The notes beneath the pieces are model-generated. The model saw only the letters and a program-made list of their open reading frames with translations, did no database searches and had not been told where the DNA came from. Shown here one piece after another: positions 33,733-44,686 of a stretch of 64,000 bases of DNA. The translations under genes were made by a program, and so were the position numbers. The stretch is from the NCBI RefSeq assembly GCF_016808095.1, contig NC_068974.1, positions 10,478,001 through 10,542,000 on the forward strand, read 5' to 3'. Each line of letters begins with the position of its first letter. Position 1 is the first letter of the stretch. This DNA is from Vigna angularis. Lineage: Eukaryota; Streptophyta; Magnoliopsida; Fabales; Fabaceae.

Positions 33733-33815
33733 GCTGACAAGATTGGACCTTGCGAGCTCGTCGTGGAAGAAGAAAAGTCTGTCATGGTTGTTAAGAGGCT
33801 ATATCAAAGGTGGCC
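33733..33815 (+). pseudogene. Captured exon-like fragment, copy 1
   Basis: DKIGPCELVVEEEKSVMVVK is encoded here and continues RLYQR. A second copy lies at 48954-49032 in the other half of CACTA-2. The similarity is high (about 90 percent) and confined to the exon-like block plus a few bases. The family was not recognised. Confidence 0.5.
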
Positions 33816-34405
33816 ATTTTACATATGTCATGTTCTATAAGTCCCTCTCTGATGCAAACCTTATAGGACCTTATCTTGTATACCTAGAGCACTTTCTTGG
33901 TGCTTGCTTATATATATAGTTTGTATAGTTTTAATGTGAAATAGAACAATACTAGTGGAACAACAATGTTGTACTGAATATGATGATGATGACGATCAAT
34001 ATCTTCTCTGGAATGAATTTCATGTGTATTCGGTGGATGATGTCATACTATTGTGGAGAGAATCACTAACACGTTTATGAGATAAGCAAAACACCATTTT
34101 TGAGACACCGTTTCTTCAACTCTGTTTCTTCATCTTTGTCTTGGCTCGCATGAATATGAACAAGCCAAACAGATATAATGTTCAAGCACTCAATGTCATA
34201 TATTTTTTGTGTGTGCTTTGTCTTTTTTTATTTATTTATTTTTTCTTTATTTATGTAAACATTACTATGAGAACGAATCAATCCTGGTTGTTACTGAACC
34301 AATCATTGTTCATTGTTGAAATGCAACACCTTGTGATATAATTTATTTTTTTATGATTTTGTTTTCATTAATGTTTTCTTTTTAAGATTAAATTTGCTTG
34401 AAGTG

Positions 34406-35694
34406 TGATAACAATTGAAAAACTGTTATTTTTATACTTAAAATTGACTTCAATTACAACCTTTATGACTAAGAAATTAGCTTGAACTCATGATTTTGTT
34501 GAATTGTAGGAAATAATAGAGTTGGACAATTTTTATGCTTGATTTCCTTGTTTTTGCAGGTTTTTAGATGAAATTGATGAAAGAAGTGAAAAGGGATAGA
34601 GATGGAATTAGAAAAGGACACAAAAAGTGCAAAAAGGGAAGAAAACGCAAGTACTACTCAGCGCCAATAACCGCTGAGCCGCACTCTCAAGGACCCGTTG
34701 GCACCGTTGAGGGGAGAAAAGCTACTGAGGGGAAGAAGTAATCATGCGTTATTATCGCTGAGCGACACTTTTCTAGGCTTGGGCCTACTTTTCTATAACT
34801 TTTAGAATATTAATAAGCTTTAGGACATTCTAGGATTTTTATCTTTGGCTGGGACGAAGCAAAAACGCACTTTTTCACCCCTTAGAGGAGGATTTTGGAT
34901 GCTAAGGCTCCTTTCTCAACTTTCTAGGGTTCTATCCTTCACTTTTCCATTGTATTTCATCTAGTTTCACCATGAATATGGTGAACTAAACTTATTTTGT
35001 TGTTGGGGAATCAATGTAAATCTTTAGAAACTCTCTTGTATGGAATTGTTCTTCAAGATCATTTTTATGATACATGCTTTCTTTCATTAATAGTTAGGGT
35101 TTTTCCTCTTTGCTCAAAGCATGCATTTTTTAACTCATTCGATGTAATGATTATTGGTTTTGTCGATTTGGACACATACGAGGAAATCTAGATCTGGGAA
35201 ATCTCTCCCATCAGTATATTACCAACCTAGACATAGGAGTATGATAGTTGGTTTCCTTTAAGCTTTTGTTCACTATAATGCATGATTAATGGCTAGGGAG
35301 ACAAGACATTGTAAACTAGTAATTATGATTAGGCTTTCTTCACCGAGACATCGGGTTTAAAGTAATTTAGAAAGTTGCATTAACATTAATGAAAAGAATG
35401 ATGAATTCCTAAATACAAGATAGTGGAAAGGACGAAATTGATAAACCCCAGCAACATATTCATCCATATATTTCAATTCACGTGCTTTGTTTCTTCTTGC
35501 CCATTGATCATCACATGCATACATATTTACTTTTCAGTCTTTTGCATTTGAAACATACAACAATTTGTTCTCAAGTCTTAATTAATCAATAAATCACATA
35601 ACTGGCTAGGCCGTGAGTCTCTTGGGAAACGATACTTGGTCTTACTAGGATTATTACTTGATAGGATTCGGTTATACTTGCTGAGGGGTAAACA
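34406..35694 (+). repeat. Athila-like 5' LTR
   Basis: 1289 bp, TGATAACA...GTAAACA. It closely matches 47431-48740 in its last two thirds and 47179-47430 in its first 250 bp. A short accgctgagc/gcgctcagcgg-type patch sits near 34660-34770. Confidence 0.9.
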
Positions 35695-35700
35695 AGTTTT

Positions 35701-35718
35701 TGGCGCCGTTGTCGGGGA
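35701..35718 (+). other. Primer-binding site (tRNA-Asp type)
   Basis: TGGCGCCGTTGTCGGGGA, 6 nt after the LTR end, complementary to the tRNA-Asp 3' end with one mismatch. The match ends at 18 nt, unlike 7104-7156. Confidence 0.88.
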
Positions 35719-36470
35719 CTCGTGATTTAACTAGTCTTTTTGTGTGATTTTTGATTATTTTTTACTTGTTGTGAATTTTGTTTTCTGTTTTTATTTTCTA
35801 TTTTTTTGTTTGTTATTTTTCGGTTATTATTTTATTTTATTTTATTTTCTGTTTTTATTTTCTATTTTTATTTTCGGTTTTTATTTTCTGTTTTTATTTT
35901 CTGTCCGGCAGCTTGCTAATACTTCTGAGTGGAGATGGACACTTGCAAAAATCGTTGAAAGGTGTCATCCAAACTTTCTGATAGCGAGCTTTGTTGCTGC
36001 CATTTTTATTGTGGTTGGTTCTCAAATTATCCGTCAGCTTTCCAAAATTGACTTTGATCCATGCTTGATAGAGGTTCCCACCAGTGATTGAAATTACCTT
36101 AGTATAATTAAGTGCCCATATAGTCAAATTCTTGTTCGAATTGCATCCTGCAAGCATTAGGCACAAAACTCTAGAAAATATTTGTTAGCACAAAAAGATA
36201 GAAAAGAGAAGAAATAATCAAAAGATATAATTGAAAAGATAAGAAGATAGGAAATAAAAACCGAAAAAAAAACATAAAATAAAATAAAATAAAATAATAA
36301 CCGAAAAATAAAAACAAAAAAATAGAAAATAAAAAAACAAAATAAAATAAAATTATAACCGAAAAATAAAAATAGATAAAACAGAAAATAAAAACAAAAA
36401 ACAGAAAAAAAAATTCACAACAAGTAAAAAATAATCAAAAATCACACAAATAGACTAGTTAAACCATGAG
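35719..36470. repeat. Leader and centre of a head-to-head LTR palindrome
   Basis: 35719-35915 (ttttgattattttttacttgttgtg, then runs of ttttattttctg) is the inverse of about 36190-36460. The 270 bp in the centre (35916-36185) are not inverted and contain no recognised domain. Confidence 0.8.
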
Positions 36471-36530
36471 TCCCCGTCAACGGCGCCAAAAACTTGATGA
36501 ACAAATTTTCAATCCCCAAAAACGGAGTCA
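36471..36530 (-). other. Inverted PBS plus a second, degenerate PBS copy
   Basis: The complement of 36471-36488 is TGGCGCCGTTGACGGGGA, a tRNA-Asp-type PBS. Between it and the LTR end a second PBS-like block occurs (36514-36530; on the minus strand TGACTCCGTTTTTGGGG). So the LTR-PBS junction is duplicated about 40 bp apart in this copy. Confidence 0.75.
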
Positions 36531-36536
36531 AAAACT

Positions 36537-37923
36537 TGTTAACCCTCGACAAGTGTAACCGAATCGTATCAAGTAATAAAAAATGGTAAGACCAAGTATC
36601 GTTTCCCAAGAGACTCACGACCTAGACAGTTATGTGATTTATTGATTAATTAAGACTTGTGAACAAATTGTTATAAGTTTCAAATGTAAAAGACTAAAAA
36701 ATAAATATGTATGCATATGATGATCAATGGCAAGAAGAAACAAAAGCGTGAGTTGAAATATATGGATGAATATGTTGTTGGGGTTTATCAAGTTCATCGT
36801 TTCCACTGTCTTGTATTTAGGAATTCATCATTCTTTTCATTAATGTTAATGTGACTTTCTAAATTACTTTAAACCTGATTCCTCGGCGATGAAAGCCTAA
36901 TCATAATCACTAGTTTACAATCTCTTGTCTCCCTAGCAATTAATCATGCATTATAGTGAATAGAAGCTTAAAGGCAACCAACCATCATACTCCTATGTCT
37001 AGGTTTGTAATATACTGTTGGGAGAGATTCCTTAGATCTAGATTTCCTCGTACGTTCCCATATCGACAAAACCAATATTCATGACATCGAATGAGTTAAA
37101 CAATGCATGCTTTGAGCAAAGAGGAAAAACCCTAACTATTAATGAAAGAAAGCATGTATCATAAAGATGATTTTTAAGAACAAATTCCATACAAGAGAGT
37201 TTCTATGGATATACATTGATTCCCCAAAAACAAAATAAGTTTAGTTATCCATCGTCATGGAAGAACTAGATGAACAATGGAATGAAAGAATGAAAGACAT
37301 AGAAAAACCCGAGAAAGAGAAGAGGAGAGCCGTCACCATCTCCAATTCTACCCCCAAGGGGTGAAAAGTGTGTTTCTGCTTCGTTCCCAGCCAAAGATAC
37401 AAACCCTAGAACATTCTAAAGCTTATATACTATTCTAAAAAATACAGAAAATTAGGCCCAAGCCCATAAAAGTGCCGCTCAACGGTTTTTACAGCTCAAT
37501 GACAAGTGCGACACTTCAGTTTTGCCCCTCAGGTGCTATTTTTGCCCCTCAGCGGTGATTTCGACACCAGAAAACTGGCGCTCAGCGGAAATTACCGCTT
37601 AGCGCCACTCGGTCGCAACTTTTTTTGCACTCTGGTTGACTTTCCTACATTTTGGTTGACTTTTCTGGTTGACTGATTGAATTTTTTGTTTCTGGTTGAC
37701 TTTTCTGCATTCCAATGATTCGGTACTTCAACTCTTCTTTCAAACCATTCAATTAGCCTACAAAATCAAGGGAATTTAGCACAAAACCATTAAATTCACC
37801 TTCAACTCTCTTATTTCCAATAATTCAACAAAATCATGAGTTCAAAAATAACAGTTTTAAGTATAAAAATAAAGGTTGTAATTGCAGTCAATTTTAAGTA
37901 TAAAAATAACAGTTTTTCAACTG
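36537..37923 (-). repeat. Inverted Athila-like LTR
   Basis: It is the reverse complement of the LTR family at 34406 over about 1.39 kb, roughly 90 percent identical near the PBS side. The outer end stops at caactg (37923) where the full family has six more bases to the TG terminus. At that point it joins plus-strand gag. A partial internal duplication of the ataacagtttt block is seen at 37845-37920. Confidence 0.88.
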
Positions 37924-38440
37924 GTTGCTCAATTGCCGAAGGAATTAAAAACTGTTACTCAAGTTCAACAACAAATGTGTGAACTATGTGGTGGTGACCA
38001 TATCAATGGTCAATGTGTTTTTCTAGTGGAGGCCCTAGAAGATGTAAATTTCATGAAAAATCAATTTCTATACCGCCAAGGTAATTTCAATCAAGGGTGG
38101 AAATCTCACCCAAGCATGGGTCAAGGTTAGGGACAATCTGGATAAGCTGGGCAATCAGGACAATTTAATAGGCCACAACAACACCATCATTATGGCAACA
38201 AATGTCTATACTCACTGAAAAACATACAAAGTTGGAAGAAGCTCTTAACCAGTTTATGTAGGTAACCATTTCCAATCATAACAACACTCAAGCAACCCTT
38301 AGAAGTATGGAGATGCAAATCGGACAGTTAACTAAGAAGTTGGAAGAAAGGCCTGATCAGAGTTTGGGGCTAATACTGAGGTTAACCCTAAAGAAGAGTG
38401 TAGAGTTTTAGTGAGTGTAGATGTTGAAAGAATTGAGTTA
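37924..38440 (+). pseudogene. Athila-like gag zinc-finger region
   Basis: VAQLPKELKTVTQVQQQMCE leads to a CCHC finger CELCGGDHINGQC and then NQFLYRQGNFNQGWKSHPSM. This order is typical for gag of Athila-type plant elements. The N-terminal part of gag is gone, replaced by the inverted LTR. The frame has stops downstream (38129 on). The segment is interrupted at 38445 by a solo LTR, and gag/protease continues at 42456. Confidence 0.85.
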
Positions 38441-39029
38441 GAGAGTGTTGCAACCGGAAATCGCGATGGGACGACGATCCAAAAAATAAATGGGGTTTTG
38501 AAAAAGAGATTTGGAGTCGCCACCATAGTTTATTAAGGAAAACTACGGAAAAACCATAAAATAATAAGACACGGTCCACAAAAACCATATTCTGGGTTCA
38601 CGAGTCGGTTACGCGTAGGGAAGGTGTTAGCACCCTACAACGTCTGCCCTAAGGCAGTACCTTTAACTAAATGCGCGAATATGATGTGGTTTTCGAAATG
38701 TTTAACTATCCCCTAAAATAAAATTCTAAATAAACAAAATATATTTTTTAGTTTTTTGGGCCCGACAAGGATTGACCTTGCTCCTACGTATTCTCATTCA
38801 AAATGAGAAATCAGGGTTACGTAGTTCTTTTGGAAACTGTTTGAGAAATTTGTTTGGAAATTGTTTGAAAATTTGTTTTGAAATGATTTTGGATTTTTGG
38901 GAAGTGAAACCTGACAAGGGCTAACCTTGCTCCTACGTATCTCCACTTTTGATGGAGAATCAAGGATCACGTAGTTCTGGGTGAAAGGTTGATTGTTGTT
39001 TGAAGATGTGAATGTTTTATATTTTGGTA

Positions 39030-39560
39030 TTTTCATGTGACAAGGAGAAAAGTTTTTAGTACAAGGACGATGCGAACGATCACACATGTGCCTAAACCTT
39101 AAAAATATATTTTTGTATTTTTTTATAAAAGAAAGAGAAAAGGTTTTTTAGCACAAGGACGATGCGAGCGATCACACATGTGCTTAACCTTTAAAATATT
39201 TTTTGGTATTTTTTATAAAAGAAAGAGAAAAGGTTTTTAGCACAAGGACGATGCGTGCGATCACACATGTGCCTAAACCTTCAAAATATTTTTATTATTT
39301 TTTATAAAAGAAAGAGAAAAGGTTTTTAGCACAAGGACGATGCGAGCGATCACACATGTGCCTAAACCTTCAAAATATTTTTATTATTTTTTAGAAGAGA
39401 AGAAGAAGGTTTTAGCACAAGGACGATGCGTGCGATCACACATGTGCCCAAACCTTTAAAACATATTTTTGTAATTTTTATTTAAGAAAAAAAAAAGGTT
39501 TTTAGCACAAGGACGACGTGAGCGGTCACACGTGTGCTTAACCTTTAAAACATATTTTTG
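39030..39560 (-). repeat. Six-copy tandem repeat, unit about 89 bp
   Basis: agcacaaggacgatgcg occurs at about 39059, 39151, 39240, 39329, 39415 and 39505 (spacings 92, 89, 89, 86, 90). Each unit has cacacatgtg and a ttttataaaagaaagag block. Confidence 0.9.
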
Positions 39561-39562
39561 TA

Positions 39563-39565
<3 letters not shown>

Positions 39566-39618
<53 letters not shown>
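39566..39618. repeat. (AT)n microsatellite
   Basis: About 26 uninterrupted AT units. Confidence 0.95.
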
Positions 39619-39620
<2 letters not shown>

Positions 39621-40379
39621 ATTTTCTTCTTTTTTTTCATGTTTAAACTATAGCAAATAAGCCCAATAAATAAAAATAAAAATAAAAATAAAACACAAGA
39701 TATAGGGGTGAGGGTTATCATACAAGGGGTTACATATAGTAAAAACTAATAACCAAACAAATAATAATAAAAATAAAGAAACAAAAGCATAAAAATAAAG
39801 CAAGAGAACAACCCAACAAGAATAGGGGTGCAGAGATAAGAACCAGAGGTGCAGAGTAAAGTTGAGGCTCCTTTGGTTTGGGTCAAAGCCCTTTTTCTCC
39901 AACTTTGCATCTGCCAAGGGTGTAAGGATGAGATTTGGAGGTGCCATTAAGTATTCGCTTGTCAGGCCCAATTCCCTTTTTTTTAATTTTTGTTTGCAGA
40001 AACGGACGGGCTTAAGCCCAAACTGAGTAGGGGTGCGAAATGGAAAAAGGGGTGCAGGAAAAAGTTTTCCTCTTTTGTAAATGCACTGGGCCAAAAACCC
40101 AAGCTGAAAGGGGGTGTGGAAGTGAGAAACAGGGGCTGCGGGAGAAAAGGTTTTCAATTATTCTTGGGCTTGGCCCGACACTGGCCCGAGGATGTGTGGA
40201 GGTGCGCGGGTGAAGAATGGGGGTTGCGCAAAGGGGGTTGGGTCAGCAACAGGCCCAAGGCCTTTTCATTCTCCAGCACCTCAGGGAACCTTAGGGGTTC
40301 CCCCATTCTCTGCGCCACTGCTCTCAAATGAGACCTAGGGTCTCTTTCTCTCTAAGCGAGGAAAATCCGAGGCGCTCAC

Positions 40380-40975
40380 CTCCGCCCGGACGGCCACCGC
40401 ACCACTGCTTCTTCGAACCAGCCGCCGCCTTAACAGTCACCGCGGGAGGACCCTCTACCGGTCTCGGCGTCGACAGCGACCTCAGGCGCCACCGGAAGCA
40501 TGGCCGACCGCGGCGCTATTGCCTTCTCTCTCGTTTCCCTTCAAAAATGGTAACCTAGGGAGGGGCTCGTCACCGGAGCCACCGTCAGCCACGGCGTTGG
40601 GTTCCCCTTTTCCTCTTCTGCTCGCGCGCGTACAGCCGCTCCCGTCAAACTGGCTACCGCGAAGAGGCTCTTTGCCTGGTCCTTGCTGCCACGATGACCT
40701 TCTTACTCTACCTGAGGTGCTGCCGGCGATGCGGGTCGCCATCGCGGTCTTAGCGAGCCGCCGTATGTCAGCCGCAAACTAGGGCGCCACCCGTGCGCTG
40801 ATCGCCGCCACAGACCCCACTGGTTGCCACGCCAAGCTTCTTTGAACCAGCCACCGCGCCACCACTTCTTCTAGCCTTGGCGTCGGCGACAACCCCAAGC
40901 GCCACCAGAATCGTCTCCAACCGCGGCGCCATTGCCTCTCTCTCTCGTCTCTCTTCGCGAGAGGTTCTCTCCATC
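40380..40975. repeat. GC-rich direct duplication inside the Tat-type LTR
   Basis: About 40396-40550 and 40820-40975 share ttcttcgaaccagcc/ttctttgaaccagcc, ggcgtcg.cagc/ggcgtcggcgac, ggcgccacc and gaccgcggcgc. Both are far richer in G+C than the surrounding LTR, with many CpG sites. Confidence 0.75.
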
Positions 40976-41578
40976 ACCATCGCGTCGCCACCACGGTCGA
41001 GCCTGCCGCCAGTGCTGCCTAGAGCCAATGGGTTTCCCCCTTCTCCCCTTCTCTTCTTCATGAATGCCGGCCTTGGTCAGTTTGCCTGCAACTCCACCAT
41101 TCTCCGTGTTGAACTTGTTGATGAACGCTTCCACTCGCCGGTTCAATTTGTCCCAATTCAGTGATGGCTCTTTCCTCAGCCCTATTGGCACGTTTTGTCG
41201 AGCTTGCAGCCACTGACGCTTCCTAGAACCTGTGAGATATGTCTTCCCTCCAATTTGGGGCATGTTGTAGTGTGATGAAAATGGAAGCAGAAGGTTGGAT
41301 GGTTCAAGAGTTTCGATGATAAAATGCTTGTGGAGGTAAATAAGAAGAATAAGTTCAGTATGCACTGAAGGAAAATGGGTTTCGGTGATGGCCGTGAGTG
41401 TGAATATGGCTATGGTGATGGGTGTATATGAGTTGCTAGCATTGATAGAGAATGGAGGAGGATTGAGTGTTGTGTGATGCGGAGATGAATCTGTGGAGCG
41501 AATGGGATAGGAGTATGTGTGGTGAATCCTGGTTTGGTGAGGAATTATGAAGGGTGATAATGAAGTCTTGTGTGTCAA
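40871..41578 (-). pseudogene. Captured host gene fragment with DUF761-like motif, inside the LTR
   Basis: A 235-residue minus-strand frame contains RKEPSLNWDKLNRRVEAFIN followed by KFNTE (about residues 148-172), preceded by a MPQIGGKTYLTGSRKRQWLQ block. The LNRRVEAFI.KFN string is the signature of plant DUF761 (PF05553, cotton-fibre-expressed-type proteins), in which it normally continues into M(R/K)LQRQ near the C-terminus. Here it changes abruptly after KFNTE to Gly/Arg-rich LTR sequence. No retroelement domain uses this motif. I infer that part of a host gene was copied into the LTR. Whether the first 100 residues are host-derived is unclear. Confidence 0.6.
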
Positions 41579-42455
41579 GAACGGGGGTGTCGCTCCAAGG
41601 TTATGGAGGCCTCGGATGAAAAGGATGGGTGTTGGAGGCCATGAAGAATGGCCAAAGGTGAACGATGGATGCTAATGAAGATAAGGAATTGGGAGTGAAT
41701 GGATATTTTTTTGATTTTGGTTTCCTCTCCTTCTCCGAAGGAAGTTGTGTCTCTGAATTTTTAATGGGGAATTCCTGCTGTTTTTTTTTGGTAGATGATA
41801 GGTGTAGCGATGCTGGGTGTTAGGAAACGTGGTGGAGGTGGATGCTTTTGGTCAGAGTTGAATCATGTTGGTGCCTTGCGTGAAGAGGCCAAAATCAGGG
41901 GCTGCCAGCTGACACTCTGTTGCCTCCTACCAAACCAAATCGCGCCTTTGCTCTCCCCAAAACTTACCTTGTCCTTGCCTACCCAAAACCAATTTGTCTC
42001 CTCGCAGCAGAAAACCGTTTTCCTCCACTATGTCCCCTCCTTTTTGCCACTTTGTCCTTTTCTCACTTTTTGATTCATTTTTTATTTTAATTTAATTTAA
42101 TTTTAAAACCTTTTAACTAATAATAATTTTTTAATTATACACAAAATGAAAAGATAAAAATTTAATTAAACTCAAAAAATAAGAAATAAAAATAAAAAAT
42201 AGGAATTAAAATTAAAACGAAGAAAAGAAAAAATAAATAAATAAATAAAAGAAAAAAAAAGTAAAATAAATAAAAAGAGATAGAATAAAAACAAAATAAG
42301 CAATAAAGAAAAAGGGTAATAAAAACAATAAGATAAAATAAATAGAACTAAAAAAGGAAATAGGTAAATGAATAATAAAAAGGTTAAATATGTGACAACC
42401 AAAATGCAATAAAACTATAAAAATAATCCGGACGAAATTGGGTATTGACAGAGAG

Positions 42456-43494
42456 AAAAGAAGAGAAAGAAAAGAGAGTAGGGAGAATAGAAAAATAAGA
42501 GAGAGAAGAGATAAAAGTTGAAGATATTCTTCCTTTTCCAACATATTATGAGAGATTAGAGAAAGAGAGACAATTTGGGCATTTTACAGAAATATTCAAA
42601 CAATTGGAGGGTGATTTACCTTTGAAGGAGATAGGTCAACAAATTGCAAATTATACAAAACCCATAGAACAAGTCTCCACAAAGAAAAGACATAGAGAAG
42701 AGGAGAGAAATGATTATAAAGCGATCAAGAAGAAGCTACTCCCTCCAAAAGAGAAAGATCCAGGAAGTTTCACCATTCCATGTGTCATAGAAAAGAAAAA
42801 GTTAAATAAAGCCCTACTTGATTTAGGGTCAAGCGTTAATTTAATGCCTTATTCTTTACTTGAACAAATGGGTGATCTTAAATTCAAGCCTATAAAGATG
42901 AATTTGTTAATGGCGGATGGCTCTTCAAAGAATCTGTATGGTATAGCAGAGGATGTTATGGTTTGTGTTGGAGAACTAAAATTCTTGGTGGACTTTGTGG
43001 TGATGAAGATGAAGGATGAAAGGGTTCCTATTATTCTTGGAAGGCCGTTTATGAAAATGGCTAAAGTCATCATTGATGTAGATGAAGGAATAATGGTGTT
43101 TCAAGATCGAGGAAAGGAGGTCATTGATGTCTTCAAAGAGGAACAACAGATAGAGACTAGTTATAAAGCTACATGTCAGGATGTACCCATGACTAGTTCT
43201 ACAAATTCAAAGTCAAGCTTCAAAGGTAAAAATTGTTTTTTGTTTTAGGATAAGGAAGAAGAACAAGAGAGCAAAGGAAGGATAGTTCATGATGATTCAA
43301 GGCAAGCACAACCCAAACCTGGTAAACATGTGAGATTCAAAAACAAGTTGTGGATTGTTAAAGACTATAAAGAAGATGGGGTGATAGAAATTGAGTCTTC
43401 ACAATCAAGAAGAGTCAAAGAGGTGGACCGGAAGCAGTTGATGAGTTGGTGTGATGATAGAAAGATAAACACCAACATTAAAGATGGAACATGA
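42456..43494 (+). pseudogene. Athila-like gag end, aspartic protease and pol tail
   Basis: The frame shows FPTYYERLEKERQFGHFTEI and LPLKEI, like the gag end (LPFP...F..F...L...(I/L)P). Then come GSFTIPCVI and ALLDLGSSVNLMPYSLL. This is the retropepsin of Athila-type elements, with DLGSS in place of the common DLGAS. IILGRPFM follows, as expected near the end of protease. A TAG at 43246-43248 is followed in frame by KHVRFKNKLWIVKDY to a stop at 43492-43494, which resembles the extreme pol tail. RT, RNase H and integrase are therefore deleted or were never present. Confidence 0.85.
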
Positions 43495-43504
43495 GCTTTA
43501 CTAG

Positions 43505-43815
43505 GTCAAGCTCGTGACGTTAAAAGAGCACTTTTTTGGGAGGCACCCTAGTAATTTAAGAACATTATTTTAATTTTTGATATTGGTTGTAATTCTTGGA
43601 CATTACTTTTATGTTGAAACTTTCTGGGTTAGCATCTATTGATGAATGCTAGATGGTTAAGTATCTACTGAAGGATACTAAGTTTATTGACAGGTTTGTT
43701 ACACCTACTAATGGGTGTTGGTAAGGTAAAATTGCACCTACTGATGGGTGTTGATGGACTTTGGGTCAGGCTCGTGACGTTAAACAAGCGCTACTTGGGA
43801 GGCAACCTAGTTGAT
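43505..43815 (+). repeat. Two copies of the GCTCGTGACGTTAAA...GGGAGGCA(A/C)CC block
   Basis: 43507-43560 and 43764-43815 each carry GCTCGTGACGTTAAA, then AGCGC/AGCAC, then TTGGGAGGCA. A very similar block is common just after pol in Athila-type elements (from general knowledge). It is duplicated here, with the small stem-loops between the copies. Confidence 0.7.
43631..43751 (+). repeat. Four small stem-loops with TACTGATG-type loop
   Basis: AGCAT...ATGCT (43631-43650, loop core TATTGATG), AGTATC-TACTGAAG-GATACT (43660-43679), ACACC-TACTAATG-GGTGT (43701-43718) and GCACC-TACTGATG-GGTGT (43734-43751). A fifth is at 45937-45962. The stems differ but remain paired, while the loop is kept. Confidence 0.7.
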
Positions 43816-44686
43816 TTACTTTGTCTTTATTGTTTGTTTTGATTCTGCTTTAGTTGCATGTTAGGGATTGAATGCATGAGTGATTTGAGAACTCAAATGC
43901 ATTAAGTGAGTGAGAGGCATGAGTGGAAGGAACCTAGGATAAGCTAGGAAGAAAGAAAACATCTCACACAAGTGTCGCTCAGCGGAATGGTTTTCGGGTT
44001 GCCCTTAGTGGGACCCGAGCCCATTAGGGTATTTTTATACCCTAGGGTGCGATTTTAGTTTCATTCTCAGATTTCTTTCCTCTCACACACTTCTAAACAC
44101 TTTTCTAAGAGTTCTCTAAACCTTCCCTTCATTCCCCTTTACAAAATTCCTCTTCCACTCACTTTCTCACTAGTTTTCCATTTAAGTTTGAGGTTTGGAG
44201 AGAGCATTGTTGTTGGGGCTAAGTTCTTCATATTTGTAGAGCATCTTCTACTCATCTAGTAGCTCCACCCAAGTATGTCAAACATTTTTCATTCTAGGGT
44301 TCTTGAAAGCATGAATTGTTATGAATTTGGATGTTCAAAGCATGATTCTTTAGGGATTTTGATTTCTATGCACGATTTGATGAATTAATTGATGAATGAA
44401 TCGATTAAAATGCTTGATTTTGGTCTGGAGGTATGAAAATTGCATGTGGGTGGAGTTAGGAAGTGTTAAAATTGGATTTTTCAAAATCTGCAGAATCACC
44501 GCTCAGTAGAAATTTTCCCTGAGCGCGATTCTGACAGACTTGGTTTTTGGCCTCTTTTTCTTGCTGGTTTGGTGCACTGATTGCGCTGAGGGGTTTTTGT
44601 GACCCTCAACAGTGGTTTAACATGGATTTGGGATGTTGTTTATGGTTTACTAATGATTAACAACATGTTTTGTGGTTTTGTAATTT
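43816..44686 (+). other. Spacer between pol remnant and 3' ORF
   Basis: No domain. It includes a pyrimidine-rich stretch (44060-44180) and ends at a tttgatgtag acceptor-like site just before the first ATG after it (44702). It could be an intron or leader for the 3' ORF. Confidence 0.5.

Larger units (their letters stand above)
38446..42450 (-). mobile_element. 4.0-kb solo LTR of Tat/Ogre type
   Basis: On the minus strand it starts TGTCAATACCCAATTTCGTC and ends GGTTGCAACA. A perfect 5-bp duplication gagag is at 38441-38445 and 42451-42455. gag-type sequence lies on both sides. The start sequence and the ggttcacgagtcggttacgcg...ggtgttagcacccta block (38596-38640) are typical of long Tat-lineage LTRs, which is from general knowledge. 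It contains a tandem array, an AT microsatellite, a GC-rich duplication and a host-like coding fragment. Confidence 0.9.

Noticed and set aside
39060..39545. CRISPR array (regular repeats of about 89 bp)
   Set aside because: The whole unit repeats with no unique spacers, in a plant LTR; it is a tandem minisatellite.
40328..41164. Several GC-rich plus and minus frames in the Tat-type LTR as genes
   Set aside because: High GC keeps many frames open. Only the minus-strand frame with the LNRRVEAFI motif has a family signature.
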